The notes beneath the pieces are model-generated. The model worked only from the letters and a program-made list of their open reading frames with translations. It was not told the DNA's origin and searched no databases. A program made the position numbers and the translations under genes. 64,000 bases of DNA from Capsicum annuum (Eukaryota > Streptophyta > Magnoliopsida > Solanales > Solanaceae): positions 16,373,059 to 16,437,058 of the forward strand of contig NC_061121.1 of assembly GCF_002878395.1 (NCBI RefSeq). The letters run 5' to 3'. Within the stretch, counting starts at the first letter, position 1. Every line of letters starts with the position of its first letter. Below, piece after piece: positions 22,249 to 34,059 of the stretch.

Positions 22249-24505
22249 TGTCACGACCCGAGGCTACCCCTAGTCGCAACAACGGTGGTTACGACCGCAA
22301 GTGACCAAAAGATAACTCGTGAGCTATTAGCTGCTGTGAATATTGAGTAAATGGTAATAAAACAACATGTTCAAATAACATGTTGATAAGATACTATCAA
22401 CTAAAATACTAAATACATATATAAATAATCTGTCCAAAATATCCAATAAGTAATGGAAAACTAAATTTTCTGTATAAAGCAACTGATAATACTAAAAATT
22501 GAATGACTGTCTAACTGTATGACTGACTATTTGTCTAAAAGCCTCTAAGTATCATAAAGAAATGTAGAAATGAAAAAATAACATAATATGTCCTTGATGG
22601 ATGATGACTCACCAATACTGCTGCGGAAACTACTGAGTTGTCTAAGGATGGTCGAGAAGCTGTGTGTCTAGACCTATGTTATAAAACAACATAGTTCAAG
22701 AAAAAAGTATGCAATTAGTACTAATAATATACTGCTACGTGAAATAAGGATTTATTTTAAATGCACGAGACAACTGAGCATGGAATGCATAAACATGTAA
22801 TATTTGAGAATGCCGGACCAAGCATAAATATTTTTTCAAAAATAATCTGAAAATCTGAAAGACTGAAATCTGTATAACTGAATAATAGAAAATTTATACA
22901 CTTGTTCAAGTAAACCTGAGTGAAAATACACTTAATACTGACTGAAACTGTAGAAGCTATCATATAATCAACATGCACCAATCTGAGCTAATTGGGATCT
23001 AACCTATAACCCCGGTTGAAAGGGTGTCAGTACCTTGCCATGAGTACTAACATATGGCTTTGTGGATCTACTAAAATAGTGTCTCGAAGGACTAAAGAGA
23101 CACTCTCCACTGGCAGGTGCTTCTATGATATATTTTTTTAACCCTCCACTAGCAAGAAGACATCGCAAACCTATGCTGGCTATGTAGTGTTTGAACTCAG
23201 GGATTTCTACTAAGGGTCACACCCTCTACTGGAAGGTGAACCCCTATCCCTAGGTTCACTTAGTGCTAAATCATACTCCCAACTGAACTGACGCTGGTAC
23301 TTACTTAATTTCAACTAAACATAACAACTGATAGTGCTCAACATGATCATAAATACCTGAGTATAATGATAAGTCTTATGGCTTAACTGACCTATTACTT
23401 AAAAATCTAAAATCATGCAAAACTCATAGGTATCGGGTGTTCATAACCCACCAACACTGAATCATTATAAAATATAATATCAAAGTTTAAAACTATAATG
23501 TGGAATCACAGTCAAAGACCCAAAACATAAACATTTCACCAATTAAGTGAGAAGCATGAACTTGAACATGGGAATGCGTTAAACATGAGAAAAATAATAT
23601 GATTACATGGATAAGTTCATAGTTTGGGAATTTAACATGAAATCAATGGAATATGACATGAAACTTACAATCAAAACATGAAATAGCTTAATTCACTTGG
23701 AATCACTTGTAGACATGGCTTGTAATCATTTAGCAAGAAATTCATGGATTAATTTCATGAGATTCAAAAATGATTTCATAAAGTAGGATAAGATTTGTTA
23801 TTTTAAGTAAATATAGGATCTTTGGGCTCAATGGGTTAAAGGGATCCATTGATGAATACCCCACACATTTACATAGAGAGGTTCATAAAGAATGCTTGAA
23901 TTTGAAAGGTTGAACTCTTGGATTCTTGGAAGGAAAAGCTTGAATTCTATCTTCTTGGGAAGGGGGAGGGGTTCTAAGTGATTGATTTTGGTGTAAATGA
24001 GAAAATAATTCCCTTTTGAGGTTCATAACTGGTGTTTTGGATAACTGGGGTTGAGAGGAAAGGACCAAATAACCCCTTGGCCCTTTAAAAAAAGAAGCTA
24101 AAAATGCACATATCCCTATAGTGCGGGCCCTTTCCTGATGAAATGGCCTCGTGATATGGTACCTATCTCAATGGAATACCCCTCACGATGCAGGCCCTGT
24201 CCCAACAAACTAGCCCTCACGGTTCTGACCTATATCGAGGAAGTCACCGCCTCCGTGGTCCAAACATATCTCGAACCCCATCCAAAAATTATGAAACTCT
24301 CTTGAGACATACCTTTAACCATCCTGAACATATTTTAACTTAGAAACCAATATCTCAAGGTTGGTAAGGCCAAAATAAAAATCCATAAATTTTTGGGGTC
24401 TTGGAAATGACTAAGTCCCCAACACTAAGTGAAAATTCCAATCCTTAGAGCCCTTAAGCGTGCAACTAAAACTAAAACGAGCTTACAATATTATGGGGTA
24501 TTACA
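22249..24505 (-). mobile_element. Solo LTR of a chromovirus inside G5
   Basis: TGTCACGACCCGAGGC...GGGGTATTACA with an exact 5-bp target duplication CTAAT (22244-22248 and 24506-24510). No internal region is present, so it is a solo LTR left by LTR-LTR recombination. By its termini, the CACTGGCAGGTG-type motifs near 23110-23235 and its block order it is related to the G1/G2/G7 LTRs and is minus-sense. A GC-rich promoter cassette lies near 24115-24270. Confidence 0.9.
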
Positions 24506-24510
24506 CTAAT

Positions 24511-25035
24511 TAAGTTAAGATACAGTATGTTGAGACAGTAGCACTCACTAAGGAGTATCTCTCTGGTGATGCAAAAGATGCTTAAAAATCTCAAGGATCT
24601 TGAGAGTTTCACTCTTTCTATTTAGATTGGCAACAGTGAGGTGGTCCAAGCACTGATTGATTTAGGGGAAAGTATAAATTTGATTCCCTTGTCCTTGTTC
24701 AACACTTTGGGTTTGGGAAAGTCGAGACCTAGCTTTGTGATACTCCATTTGGCAGACTAAACTTTTTCCCATCCTGAAGGAATCGTTGAGGATGTTCTCA
24801 TCAAGGTTAGTAAGTTTATTATTCCTGTTGATTTTATTGTCTTATATTTTTAGGAAGATGAAAAAGTGTCTATTATCTTGGGACGTCTATTCCTAGTAAA
24901 GGGAGTAGAATTGATAGATGTGAGAGAAGGCATGCTCACAATGAGGTTGGATGATGAAGAAGTGGTGTTCAAAGTTGACAAAACCACTCAACATACAATC
25001 CCACCACAAAGATTTGTGCATAATTATTGTGATTA
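24511..25035 (+). pseudogene. G5 Athila-type aspartic protease
   Basis: One frame, broken by four stops, reads LIDLGESINLIPLSLF with the catalytic Asp kept (24655-24680; family form DLGAS). It continues GLGKSRPSFVILHLAD, GIVEDVLIKVSKFIIPVDFIV, then EDEKVSIILGRLFL, matching the Athila protease flap and ILGR[PL]FL block. It ends at VHNYCD-stop near 25035. No reverse transcriptase follows. Confidence 0.85.
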
Positions 25036-25307
25036 AAGGGGATAAGCATGGGGCGGTGGAATTTAGTTAACCAAAGACCTTGTCAGACTTTCTTATTGAG
25101 CTACACAAGTCATAAATACCCAAGCCCAAAGTAATGTTGATTGATGAGTTTGAAAAAGCAACTGTTGAGAGAGATGTTAACCTTAAGAGTTCACACTTAA
25201 GAGGTTAGAAATGAAAAAAGAAAATGGACTCCAGGTAGGAGAAAAAGGATGAAGAAAAATGGTTGAGTGTAATGATTGGGTCGTGCATGATTCTAAATCA
25301 GGCATTG
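25036..25307 (+). other. G5 degraded coding tail
   Basis: This region is between protease and hairpin. There is no recognised domain. The last bases (TCGTGC...TAAATCAGG) match those that precede the hairpin in both LARD elements. Confidence 0.5.
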
Positions 25308-25325
25308 CTTGGGAGGCAACCCAAG
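25308..25325 (+). other. Conserved hairpin in G5
   Basis: CTTGGGAGGCAACCCAAG: a 6-bp perfect stem and 6-nt loop, directly after the coding region. It is the same element as at 5951 and 45373 (both minus), which are otherwise different retrotransposons. Confidence 0.72.
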
Positions 25326-26928
25326 TTAAGGTAGGTATTTAATTTTATAATATTTTTACTTTCTTAATTCATGAAGTTTTTGGTTTTGTTAAGTCATAAG
25401 TTGAAGGGGAGTCTGAGTACCAAAAACCAGAGCTAAGAAGCATAATGAAGACTAAGTGTGGGGTCCTCAGGTCCTCTTAATGATAAAATATTCTACTAGC
25501 TAGACCTAGAGGCCTCAGAGAGTATTTCTATCTCTACCTTAAGTGTACTTTGGGGACAAAGCATATTTTTAAGTATGAGGTGGGAAAATTCCCAGTTTTA
25601 GGAGTAATTTTAAATTTTTTTATTCGGGATATTCTTGTTGGTTATATATGTGATTGCACAATGCAAGTGTTTTGAAAGAAAAGAGCATGTTTAGTGTGTG
25701 AAATATTACTTGAGACACTTAGGCTCTCGCTTATGACTCTTGTATATATTGGTATAATGTTGAATTTATGCTATTATTTGGTTGAGATTCTATTATTATC
25801 CTACTTGAGTTGAGCATATTCCATGTGTGTGTGAGGTTTTATGTATTCATTGATGCATGTGTTGTCTAAAACTTGCGTGGTGTGTATGCAAAGTGAAATA
25901 AAGAGAGTGGGTTTGGGAGATGATGTAGTCATTTTTTTGATAGATACATTTATACCCTTTTTCTAACCTACCCTTGTAGATAATCCTAGTTAACCTCACT
26001 GACCATTTAGATGGTTCTTTGGTAGCCTTATATATAGCCTAGTCCCTTTCTTTGATTGACCATAATTTTTTCCAAAGCTACTAAGCGCTTTAGTTGAAAA
26101 TTAATTAAGTTAAGGAGTTTGAAATTTAAGTAGGGAAAAGGTGAAATTGAATCCCTAAATAAATAGCTATTGGTGTTGGAAATTAATATGTATTGTGGTT
26201 AGAAGTTGTGTAATGAAAAAAATGCTCAAATGGAATAAGATATGTATAGATAATACTCTTGCCATAGAATATGTGAATAGTCTTAATGAGATGGGACAAA
26301 ACAAAAAGATGTAGGTAGATGAAGTGGTGTAAATGGGTTGTTAGAGGTAAATTGAATGAACAATGTGATGTACTAAAGCACTTGTAGAAGATAGTCACTA
26401 TTACTGGTCAGAATAGTTCCTACCCATCCCTTAGCCTACATTACAACCTATAAAGACCTACTTGATCCTAATCTTTAACATTTTGATATTATATGAGCAT
26501 AGAGATGAGCACTATGCTTAAGGGCAACCCTATGGTTCATCTTAGGTAACTTGTGAATTCTTTGGGAGAGTGAGTTTTAATTGATTCTTATACCCATTTT
26601 GTGATATATTGTATCTATGTGGGTGACTATGCGTAACACTCTTGTGGTGAGGGCACATGTTTGATGAAAGTTGGAGGATTTGTATATGTCTCTAACTGGG
26701 CAATATGTGTGAGTTTTCCAATATGGTAAGTCTATTGTTGAGACTAGGATATTTTGGAGTAGCGTTCTTGATCTTTCAATTGTGTGTATAACATGCTTAT
26801 AGTAGAAACTTGAATTTTGTGTGGTCATTGTATTACTAGTTTGAGTATCTTGCTTGTTGTAGAAGTGTTAAGTATTCTTTCATTATGATGCTTAGAGTAA
26901 AGAGTTTTTTGAGGATGAACAAGGCTTT
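25326..26928 (+). other. G5 3' non-coding region
   Basis: About 1.6 kb between hairpin and polypurine tract. The ORFs seen are minus-strand, short and without similarity to known domains. In Athila relatives this space can carry an env-like frame, but I see no support for one. Confidence 0.6.
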
Positions 26929-26941
26929 AAGTGTGGGGTGA
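26929..26941 (+). other. G5 polypurine tract
   Basis: AAGTGTGGGGTGA sits directly before the right LTR start TGATCTGAGG. Confidence 0.8.
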
Positions 26942-27829
26942 TGATCTGAGGTGGATTTATGCACCTCAGTATTGTTATCTGAGCTTATTTAGCCTTGTTT
27001 TGAGGACTTTTCGTGTGCTTAATGTGTTACTAATGATATAATTGAGAATCTCAGAGTTAAATTACTTGATTGCAATTTTTAAGGTATTTCCAAACAAGTT
27101 TGGACGTATTTTCGTCACCTAGAGATCAAATGAGACAATCAGTGTTACTAGCTTGAACTAGGTATTGTTCTAGTTGATGTCGATGGATTCTAAAGTGTGT
27201 AATAAGTTCCTAATGGTATTATTATGTAATTATGTATGGAATAACTTATTTATAGTGTATAAGGTTCAATTGAATCTAGTCAAGAGTCAAAACAGTAAGT
27301 TAAATCTTAAAAGGACGAAGATAGTCTTAGCTTCAGTTCTAGTTCAAAGTTATAGATTCTGTGTGTTGTTTTGATTTGTAATTCATGTTTGGAAATTATA
27401 GGATGCATTTTGAGATGAATATGATGATATGTCGAAGATACATAAGCTATAAATCAATGGAAACAATATCACAAGCCTTGGAATGAAGAGACAAGGGCAC
27501 GAGACAAGTTTAGAAGTGAAAGTAGATGTCTTGGAGGCATTAGCGCATCACAAGGCCATTCTACCGTGATGAGTGGAACAACATGGAGGGATGCCATATT
27601 TGGCTTATTTTGTTCTCCAATAAATAGAAACTTGTACTTGATGCAAAATACCTAGGACAACTTTGAAACTTTGAGGGAGGCTGGAAAACACTTAAATTAA
27701 GGTTTTTCTTTCTTTACTTTAGTTTGCTAATGGATTTTATCATGTAATAATCTATTGTGATTACGGCTATGACCATGAACGGATAAAATACCTCTTTCCG
27801 GGGTTAAATCCAAGAACATGATTACTATT

Positions 27830-28635
27830 TGATAAGAATCGGGTTACATTAATAAATAAGAAAATAACGCGGAAGCAAAAACCCTAAGATTAAAGACAAG
27901 AAATTAAAGATAGATGAAATTTAAAAATAAATCTCTAATTTTGAGGTTAAGTTCTAAGAACTCTAATTGATCATAGTATTCAAAATTAGTGGATTAATAC
28001 TAATTATGATACTAATAGAGTTACCCAGTTTATATATATATATAAGAGAGAGAGAGAGAGAGAGTCAATTCAAGAACTTAGATCCAAAGGTGATCTCGAC
28101 ACCTATTTCAAAGAAATTAAAGACAACAATTCGTATAAGACTAATCACCTTCTTTAAATAAATTTAATAAAAACAAAAGATATCAAGTTAAGAATCAATC
28201 TTACCTCCTAAAGAATCATTCTTATAAGGTTGCAAGATAAATCCCAAGTAGTCACACACAAAGGTGTAAATAAGAGAAACTCTCAACATAGGATTCAAAT
28301 TCTACTTTTATGGAAATAAATAAATATAGGAAACTTTAAAATAGGAAGATTTTAAATACGAGACTTTAAATTAGGCAACTTTTAACTGGGTAACATTTAA
28401 ACTTGAAAACTTTAAACTAGGAAAGCAAAGCTTTCTAAATTTAATCAAAACCAGTATGGGCCTAATCTTCTTCGTTTGGACTTTGACTTGAATCATGAAA
28501 TATGTTTAGCACTTAGTCCATGCTTCTCCATAATTCTTAGACTTATTCTGGGGATTTTAGTCCATATAAGCATCTTCTTGATTCTCATTAAAGCTCGCCG
28601 ATCTTAAAACAAGTGGGCCAACCTAGATGCTATCA
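27830..28635. mobile_element. 806-bp insertion with TGATA...TATCA ends
   Basis: This is bounded by an exact target duplication CTATT (27825-27829 and 28636-28640). It starts TGATAAGAATC and ends GATGCTATCA, giving 5-bp inverted ends that begin TG and end CA. It has no coding capacity. The 5-bp duplication and termini fit a solo LTR of an unidentified (possibly Copia) family; a small non-autonomous element is the alternative. Confidence 0.75.
28030..28064. repeat. Compound (TA)n(AG)n microsatellite
   Basis: A TA run of about seven units is followed by an AG run of about ten units, inside the 806-bp insertion. Confidence 0.9.
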
Positions 28636-29385
28636 CTATTGCTTTTAATTGATTTGGTTTTAATTATTTATCATATTTGGTTGTTTATTTATTATTTTTA
28701 TCACTATTTTAAGGATTCGGTACCCTTATAATATATCCATTATCATCTTGTGAGCTCGAAAGGAGGAATAAGAGGATAGAATGTGGGGTAAATAGACTAT
28801 GATTGTAATCTTCCACAGAATGAAGTTATAATTGGCATGTAGGATAGAGATATACCTACAATACCTATTTGGTTCACTTATGGGATGAAAGATAAATTCA
28901 TTTATATGGTAACCACATTGTAATACCCCGCAAAATTTCAAGCTTTACTCAATCCGTTAAAACTTAAAAAGAGGTCTCAGACTTAGAAATTTAAGCTAAG
29001 TGTTTACACTTAGAATTATTTTAGCCTTCATTAGTTGAAAATCTTATTTCAAAACCTTTCCGACCTTAGTTTGTCAATCTTTAAGTTGATTCATGATTAA
29101 GTATGTTAGTAGGTGTTCTTGGACAAGTTTCAAAATTTTTGAACTTTGTTTAGACCATGTTTGGTATCCCAAAACAGTGGAACAATGCGATCTTGACGTG
29201 CCACATCACCTATTGCATTGGTTAATTTTTGTGTAGGATTGCCAATCAAAAGTACTCAGGCTTTTCATGATCATGGCGCGACACATCAGTATCGCGTCGA
29301 TGCCATCAACACACCGCATCGGTGCTCATTTTTTAACTTTTAGAAATATGCATCCATAGGGGTATTTAGGTCAATTTCCCACCCC

Positions 29386-29392
29386 TATATAA
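29386..29392 (+). promoter_or_regulatory. TATA box of plus-sense LTR
   Basis: TATATAA in the context CACCCC-TATATAA-CCC, about 470 bp from the LTR start and about 60 bp downstream of the GC-rich cassette. Confidence 0.6.
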
Positions 29393-30488
29393 CCCTATAA
29401 CATGCAATTCATCCATATTTCAGCAAAAATACAGCTGCTTCTCTCAATTTCTCTCAAGAACATGTTAGGGTTTTCTAATTGAAGATCCAAATTCAGGAAT
29501 CTCTCTGTCAATCTTTGTAAAATCAAGAACTAAGGTATGTTAGATGTTGATTGTTGGGTTCCTTCCACCCAAGGAGTTCAAGAATACTTTTTATAATTCA
29601 AAGATTGGAATACTTATTATTTTCATGATTTATGTGAGTTGAAGTTCATTTTTATGTGATTGTTAACTTGTGATTCATGTTTTAGATTAAAAGTTTCATG
29701 ATTTAGCCTTAGTATGTGATAATTTGCATAATGTTCATGATAAACCCCCTTTAAGTTGCAAGTTTATTGATGTAACCATGTTAATTGGATGGGTTGATTG
29801 TTGTATAACCAAAGTATGCTCCCCATATGTTTGATAAAATGCTTATGTGAATTAGCATGTTAGCACGAAATCCCCAATTATGTATAAGTTAATGCATGCC
29901 AAACGTTTGTTGAAAGACTTAAGTGAATGAATTATGATATGTTGCATGCATTTTCAATTAAGTGCATTCTTATTGAATGAATTATGAGACATTGGTATGC
30001 ATCCATATACATTGTATGTTTAAGACTTTCAAGTGCTTGAAGTGATACCTCCTTGATTGTATTATGAAGGATAGCCCATTGTCATGTTATTCAAAGAGTT
30101 GTCATGCCTTGTTTTATTTATGCTATCGAGTCTTGGGGTACTTATACCCAATAATTTAGCTGTGTGCCAAGAGCCGAGTCAGTTTTTAAGATAACCTCAG
30201 TCATGCCATGATCAGTAGAACTCATTCAGTTACAGAACTTAGAAAGACTCAGTAATCTTAGTATCAATCTAGTCTAGCTCAGTAATCAATTCAGAACTCA
30301 GTAGCATTCAGTCAGATAATAGAATTTAATAGTATTCCGTCGGTTAATGAAAACTCAGTAATCTTAGTTCAGTTCATTTAACTAATACGTTCAGTAACAG
30401 TTCTGTATAGCCTAGTATGAACTAGGGAATCAGTTTAGTGTCTTTTAGTTGAGAGTATGGTTTAGGACTGAGCTAATCTAGGGATTAG

Positions 30489-31060
30489 GGCTCACCCGCT
30501 AGATAGGACTAAGATCCCTACAAGCAATCCCTAAGTTCTAGAATTATGTATCCAGCGTAGGTATGAGATGTCACCCGTTAGAAAGGATTGATATACTCCG
30601 GGATCACCTGCTAGTATAGGACTGATCTCAAGGGTCACTCACTAGATTAGGACTGACCCCATAGCAGTTGTCTTTACCCATGGCACGGTACTGACACCCT
30701 TACAACTGGGGTTATAGGTTGGACCCCACTAGTTGAGACTCAGGGCATGTAGGTTGATTGACTACTTCCCACAGTCTCAGTTTTAAATTCAGTCTCAGTA
30801 ATAGAACTCAGTTCAATTGTATAGAAATCAAGACTATCAGATACAGTCATTCAGCATAATAAGGAACTTGGATAGTTCCATATAATTTAGAGATCACCCA
30901 CTAGATAGGACTAATATCCAACACATCAATCATATTTAATATCAGCAGATTTAGAGATCAGCCTCCAGATAGGACTGATCTCAGATAAAGTCAATCAGAA
31001 TCAGTACTAATAGATTTAGAATCACCCATTAGATAGCACTGATCTCAGGTATAGTCAATC
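30489..31060 (+). repeat. Repeated TCACC..TAGATAGGACTGAT motif
   Basis: About seven degenerate copies of a roughly 25-bp unit (core CTAGATAGGACTGATCTC) occur at irregular spacing of 30-250 bp within the LTR. In the minus-sense LTRs the equivalent positions carry three or four copies of a CTGGCAGGT motif. Confidence 0.6.
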
Positions 31061-31342
31061 AGTATCATAAAACTCAGCTATCAACATCAGTAGACTCATT
31101 TATTAAGTATCCCAATGTTAGTAAACTCAGATGTCGGTAAATCAGTATTCAGAACTGAGTATCAATAAACTTAGATAGCAGTCATCAGTAAACCCAGTTA
31201 TCAGTAATCCAGTTATTTGAACTCAATATTTAGTGTTACTGTAATTTCAGTTATAGTTTATGCATTAATTCATGTATTCCTCTTTCAGTATAATCATGTT
31301 ATTCAGTCAGTAATAGTTCATGCATATGAGCCTTTACATTTA

Positions 31343-33823
31343 TATAACACCCTGAAATTACATCTCGAGATGCCACATGGTGTTTAAGGCTACAAGTAGA
31401 CCTAAGCTAACCTTTGAGCCTGCTACTACTTCTAACACTTACTTTAGGATAAAAAAAACCAAGAAATAATAATATATTATGTCAAATCTGAACTGAAATA
31501 ACTAAAATAATCATCTAAGAAATCAATACCAAAAAATCTGGAACTTCAACTATTAGTCTAACAAAAACAACTGACAATCCGACAAGCCTTTAGTGCTAAG
31601 GAACTAGAGAGACATTGGGATAGACCCCCAACTAACTAAAACTAAGCTAAAAATACTCAAAAGACTGTAAAAGCGAAAATCTGCAAAGATAGGTCCTTGA
31701 ACTATGAGGACTCACCAAAGATAAAGATATTGATAAGATGGTCGGATATCACTGTCGTTGCTGATGCTGAGCACCTGAACCTATATTATGAGACAATGTA
31801 GCACATAGAAGTATATGTCGATCAGTACTTTGAGGATGTACTGAGTATATAGGGGTGTATGCATTTAGTAAAAAATAATATCATTCTTTATAAAATTATG
31901 CATGCTAACATAAATGACGCACATAGCTTGAGAAAGTCTGAAATCTAAATCTCATAAATCACGAAATTTGAAACATGTAGTATAAATCTCGTGAGTCATT
32001 ATGCTTAGTTCTAAAATTTCTATTCTCTTCTTAGTCTCAAAGTTAGCAAAGAAAAAGAAATCTTAAAACAATAACTTTCAAATTTTATGCTTTTATCTTG
32101 AGGAGAATAGTAAACTTCTTTTGAAATTTAGGGACTATAGAACTTTGTAACTTTGGGATTGAGACTCATAATCTTGAGAACTCAAAACTATAAAACTTTT
32201 GGAAACTTCGATACTCTGATTACTCGGGAAAAACCTTTTTCACTTTAGAGCTTTCGGAGACTGTGGAAACTTGGGAGTTTCTTCTAACCGACATAAACTA
32301 TGTGAACAATATAGAGTCCAATGTCTTTCTCATGTTGGGGAGAGTTGTTCTACCCTTGACATCGGAATAGAACCTTAATTTTAGTGATAACTATCTTAAC
32401 CCACTTGGGGTAAATTAGAAACCTATGGTGGCTCATATTCTTGGGCATGAGACCTTGGAATCAAGCCCAGCTCGGTGCTAAATACTACTCCCATACTTAG
32501 GCTCAGAAGTTTTATGAAAATCCACCTTAAATAATACTAGGGTCTATAATGAAGATCAATTATACTCATTTATGCTTTAAATCATAAACAATGTGGACTC
32601 CTATCTTAGCTTGGAATTAAAAGATCAATCTTTTGCTTTTGAAAATACCTATCAAACTTGTCAATAAAATATTGAGATCATAATCTCCTTATAACTCATA
32701 GCTGGTACTAAGGATTCAAAATGCATAGATTTAATGCAACAATACTCATATTCAACTTTATACTCAATAGCCATCTTAGAAAGCTTTCAACAATTTCAAT
32801 CAAAATTGGGGAATATAACTCATAACATGAATCTCATGACTTCAAACATGAACATATGTAAATCTCTCACAAGTGAAGCCTTAAATATCAAGATAATTTC
32901 ACAAATTAAAAATAACAAGGAATTGGGTATCACCCTAACTTGCAAATCATCAAATCTTTAATAAAAATCAAAGTTTTGGGCACAAGAGTAAAAGAATTGC
33001 TTTTGTTCAAACCCCAAATACCTTTAAATGATGAACTAGATTGATAACTTGCTTTTGAAACTCTTTTTGTGCTTTTAATGGAGAGTTCTTGAAGCTTGTG
33101 ACTTGGGAAACTTGAATCTTTACTCAAATCAGAGAATTAATGGTGAACTTGGGAGATTCCTAAACTTGGATATAGATGCTTAGGGTTTTCTCTTGAGGAA
33201 TATTGATGAAAAATGGGCATATGTTGCTCAAAACCATCCTTAATCTCTTGTTTTTATGATTTGGGAATGTAGGTAAAGACTAGACTGCCCTTGGATTTTA
33301 AAATTCATGCCAGGTATGCCATTTAAGGCTTTACCTCGATGCGGCGATGGGTTCATTGCGAAACCCACCGGGATGAGGTCCAATCGCGACGAGCTACTGG
33401 ATATGGACAATTGTTATTTTAGGGTTCATCACGATGTGGTGCAATCGCGATGACCCACTAGAAATTGACAAGTGTGGATATGGCCTCCATCGCGATGAGG
33501 TAGCTGGATCATCGTTATTCTCACCTCGATGTGGCCAAATTACGGTGAGCTACTAAAAATTAACGATTGCCGATTTGGCACTCACCGCGACGCAGTGACC
33601 TATCCATTTGGAATTCCGAGTTCTAAAATTGCTCTAACTTCTTCACCGAGTAACCATTTTGGATGAATCTTATATCAACAGAAAGCTTATTCAACTTCCC
33701 ATATGATAAAAAGTCAAAATTAGGGAAATTCTATATGCTTTAAACACTACTCACTTTGGAAGAAATCATCCCTTAATCCTCTAAAGATGAAAATAAGCTT
33801 AAGGAAAAATTTGTGGTATTACA
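31343..33823 (-). repeat. G2 3' LTR
   Basis: It runs from TATAACACCCTG (TG mutated to TA) to GGTATTACA, 2481 bp. The 5' fragment at 38831 matches its first 170 bp. A GC-rich tandem cassette with ATCGCGATGAGG-type units spans about 33325-33600. The AGACAATGTAGCACATAGA block is near 31791. Confidence 0.88.
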
Positions 33824-33836
33824 ATATCTCCTCCTT
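33824..33836 (-). other. G2 polypurine tract
   Basis: The minus strand reads AAGGAGGAGATAT directly before the 3' LTR start TGTAATACC. Confidence 0.8.
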
Positions 33837-34059
33837 GGGAACAGTCGTCCTTGGATATGGCTAAGGAAACTGATATGCTGAAAACTGAAGCTATGATTGA
33901 CATGTACTACTAAAAGCATGACTTAACTAGTTTGCAAATGCATGAACTATCGCATGAATGGCTATAAAAAAACTTGAAACATGGAATGGAAATAGATTAG
34001 CTGAGGTAACTCGTTACCTTAAACTGAATCTGAATCTATAGCAAAAAGATAAGGGTACT

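Larger units (their letters stand above)
19151..28918 (+). mobile_element. G5: Athila-type element with gag and protease only
   Basis: This plus-strand element has LTRs starting TGATCTGAGG, a decayed tRNA-Asp PBS, Athila-like gag and protease, the conserved hairpin at 25308, a 1.6-kb non-coding 3' region and a polypurine tract. Reverse transcriptase, RNase H and integrase are absent, and the protease is followed directly by the hairpin block, so it is a TR-GAG-like derivative. A solo LTR (22249-24505) interrupts gag-protease. The right LTR holds an 806-bp insertion and is truncated by another LTR at 28919. No right-hand target duplication survives. Confidence 0.85.
26942..28918 (+). repeat. 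G5 3' LTR, interrupted and truncated
   Basis: It matches the left LTR from TGATCTGAGG onward, is interrupted by 27830-28635, then continues to the CAACCACAT block at 28918. The last part (about 430 bp, corresponding to 20124-20514) is missing, because the chromovirus LTR at 28919 begins there and the downstream half was later lost. Confidence 0.82.
28919..31342 (+). repeat. Plus-sense chromovirus LTR, 3' end cut by G2
   Basis: It starts TGTAATACCCCGCAAAATTTC, the sense start of this LTR family. It then has a GC-rich stretch (about 29265-29330), a TATA box, a leader-like segment with AAGGTATGTT near 29530, and a long TCAGT-rich part. It stops at 31342 where the G2 LTR begins; the GGGGTGTTACA end is not present. 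Confidence 0.8.

Noticed and set aside
23883..24068. Minus-strand 61-aa Ser/Pro-rich ORF in the solo LTR
   Set aside because: It lies in the transcribed leader-like part of an LTR with no counterpart frame in the related LTRs.
33325..33600. GC-rich repeats as a possible CRISPR-like or minisatellite array
   Set aside because: Units are degenerate, few and irregular, and lie in an LTR promoter region of a plant retrotransposon.
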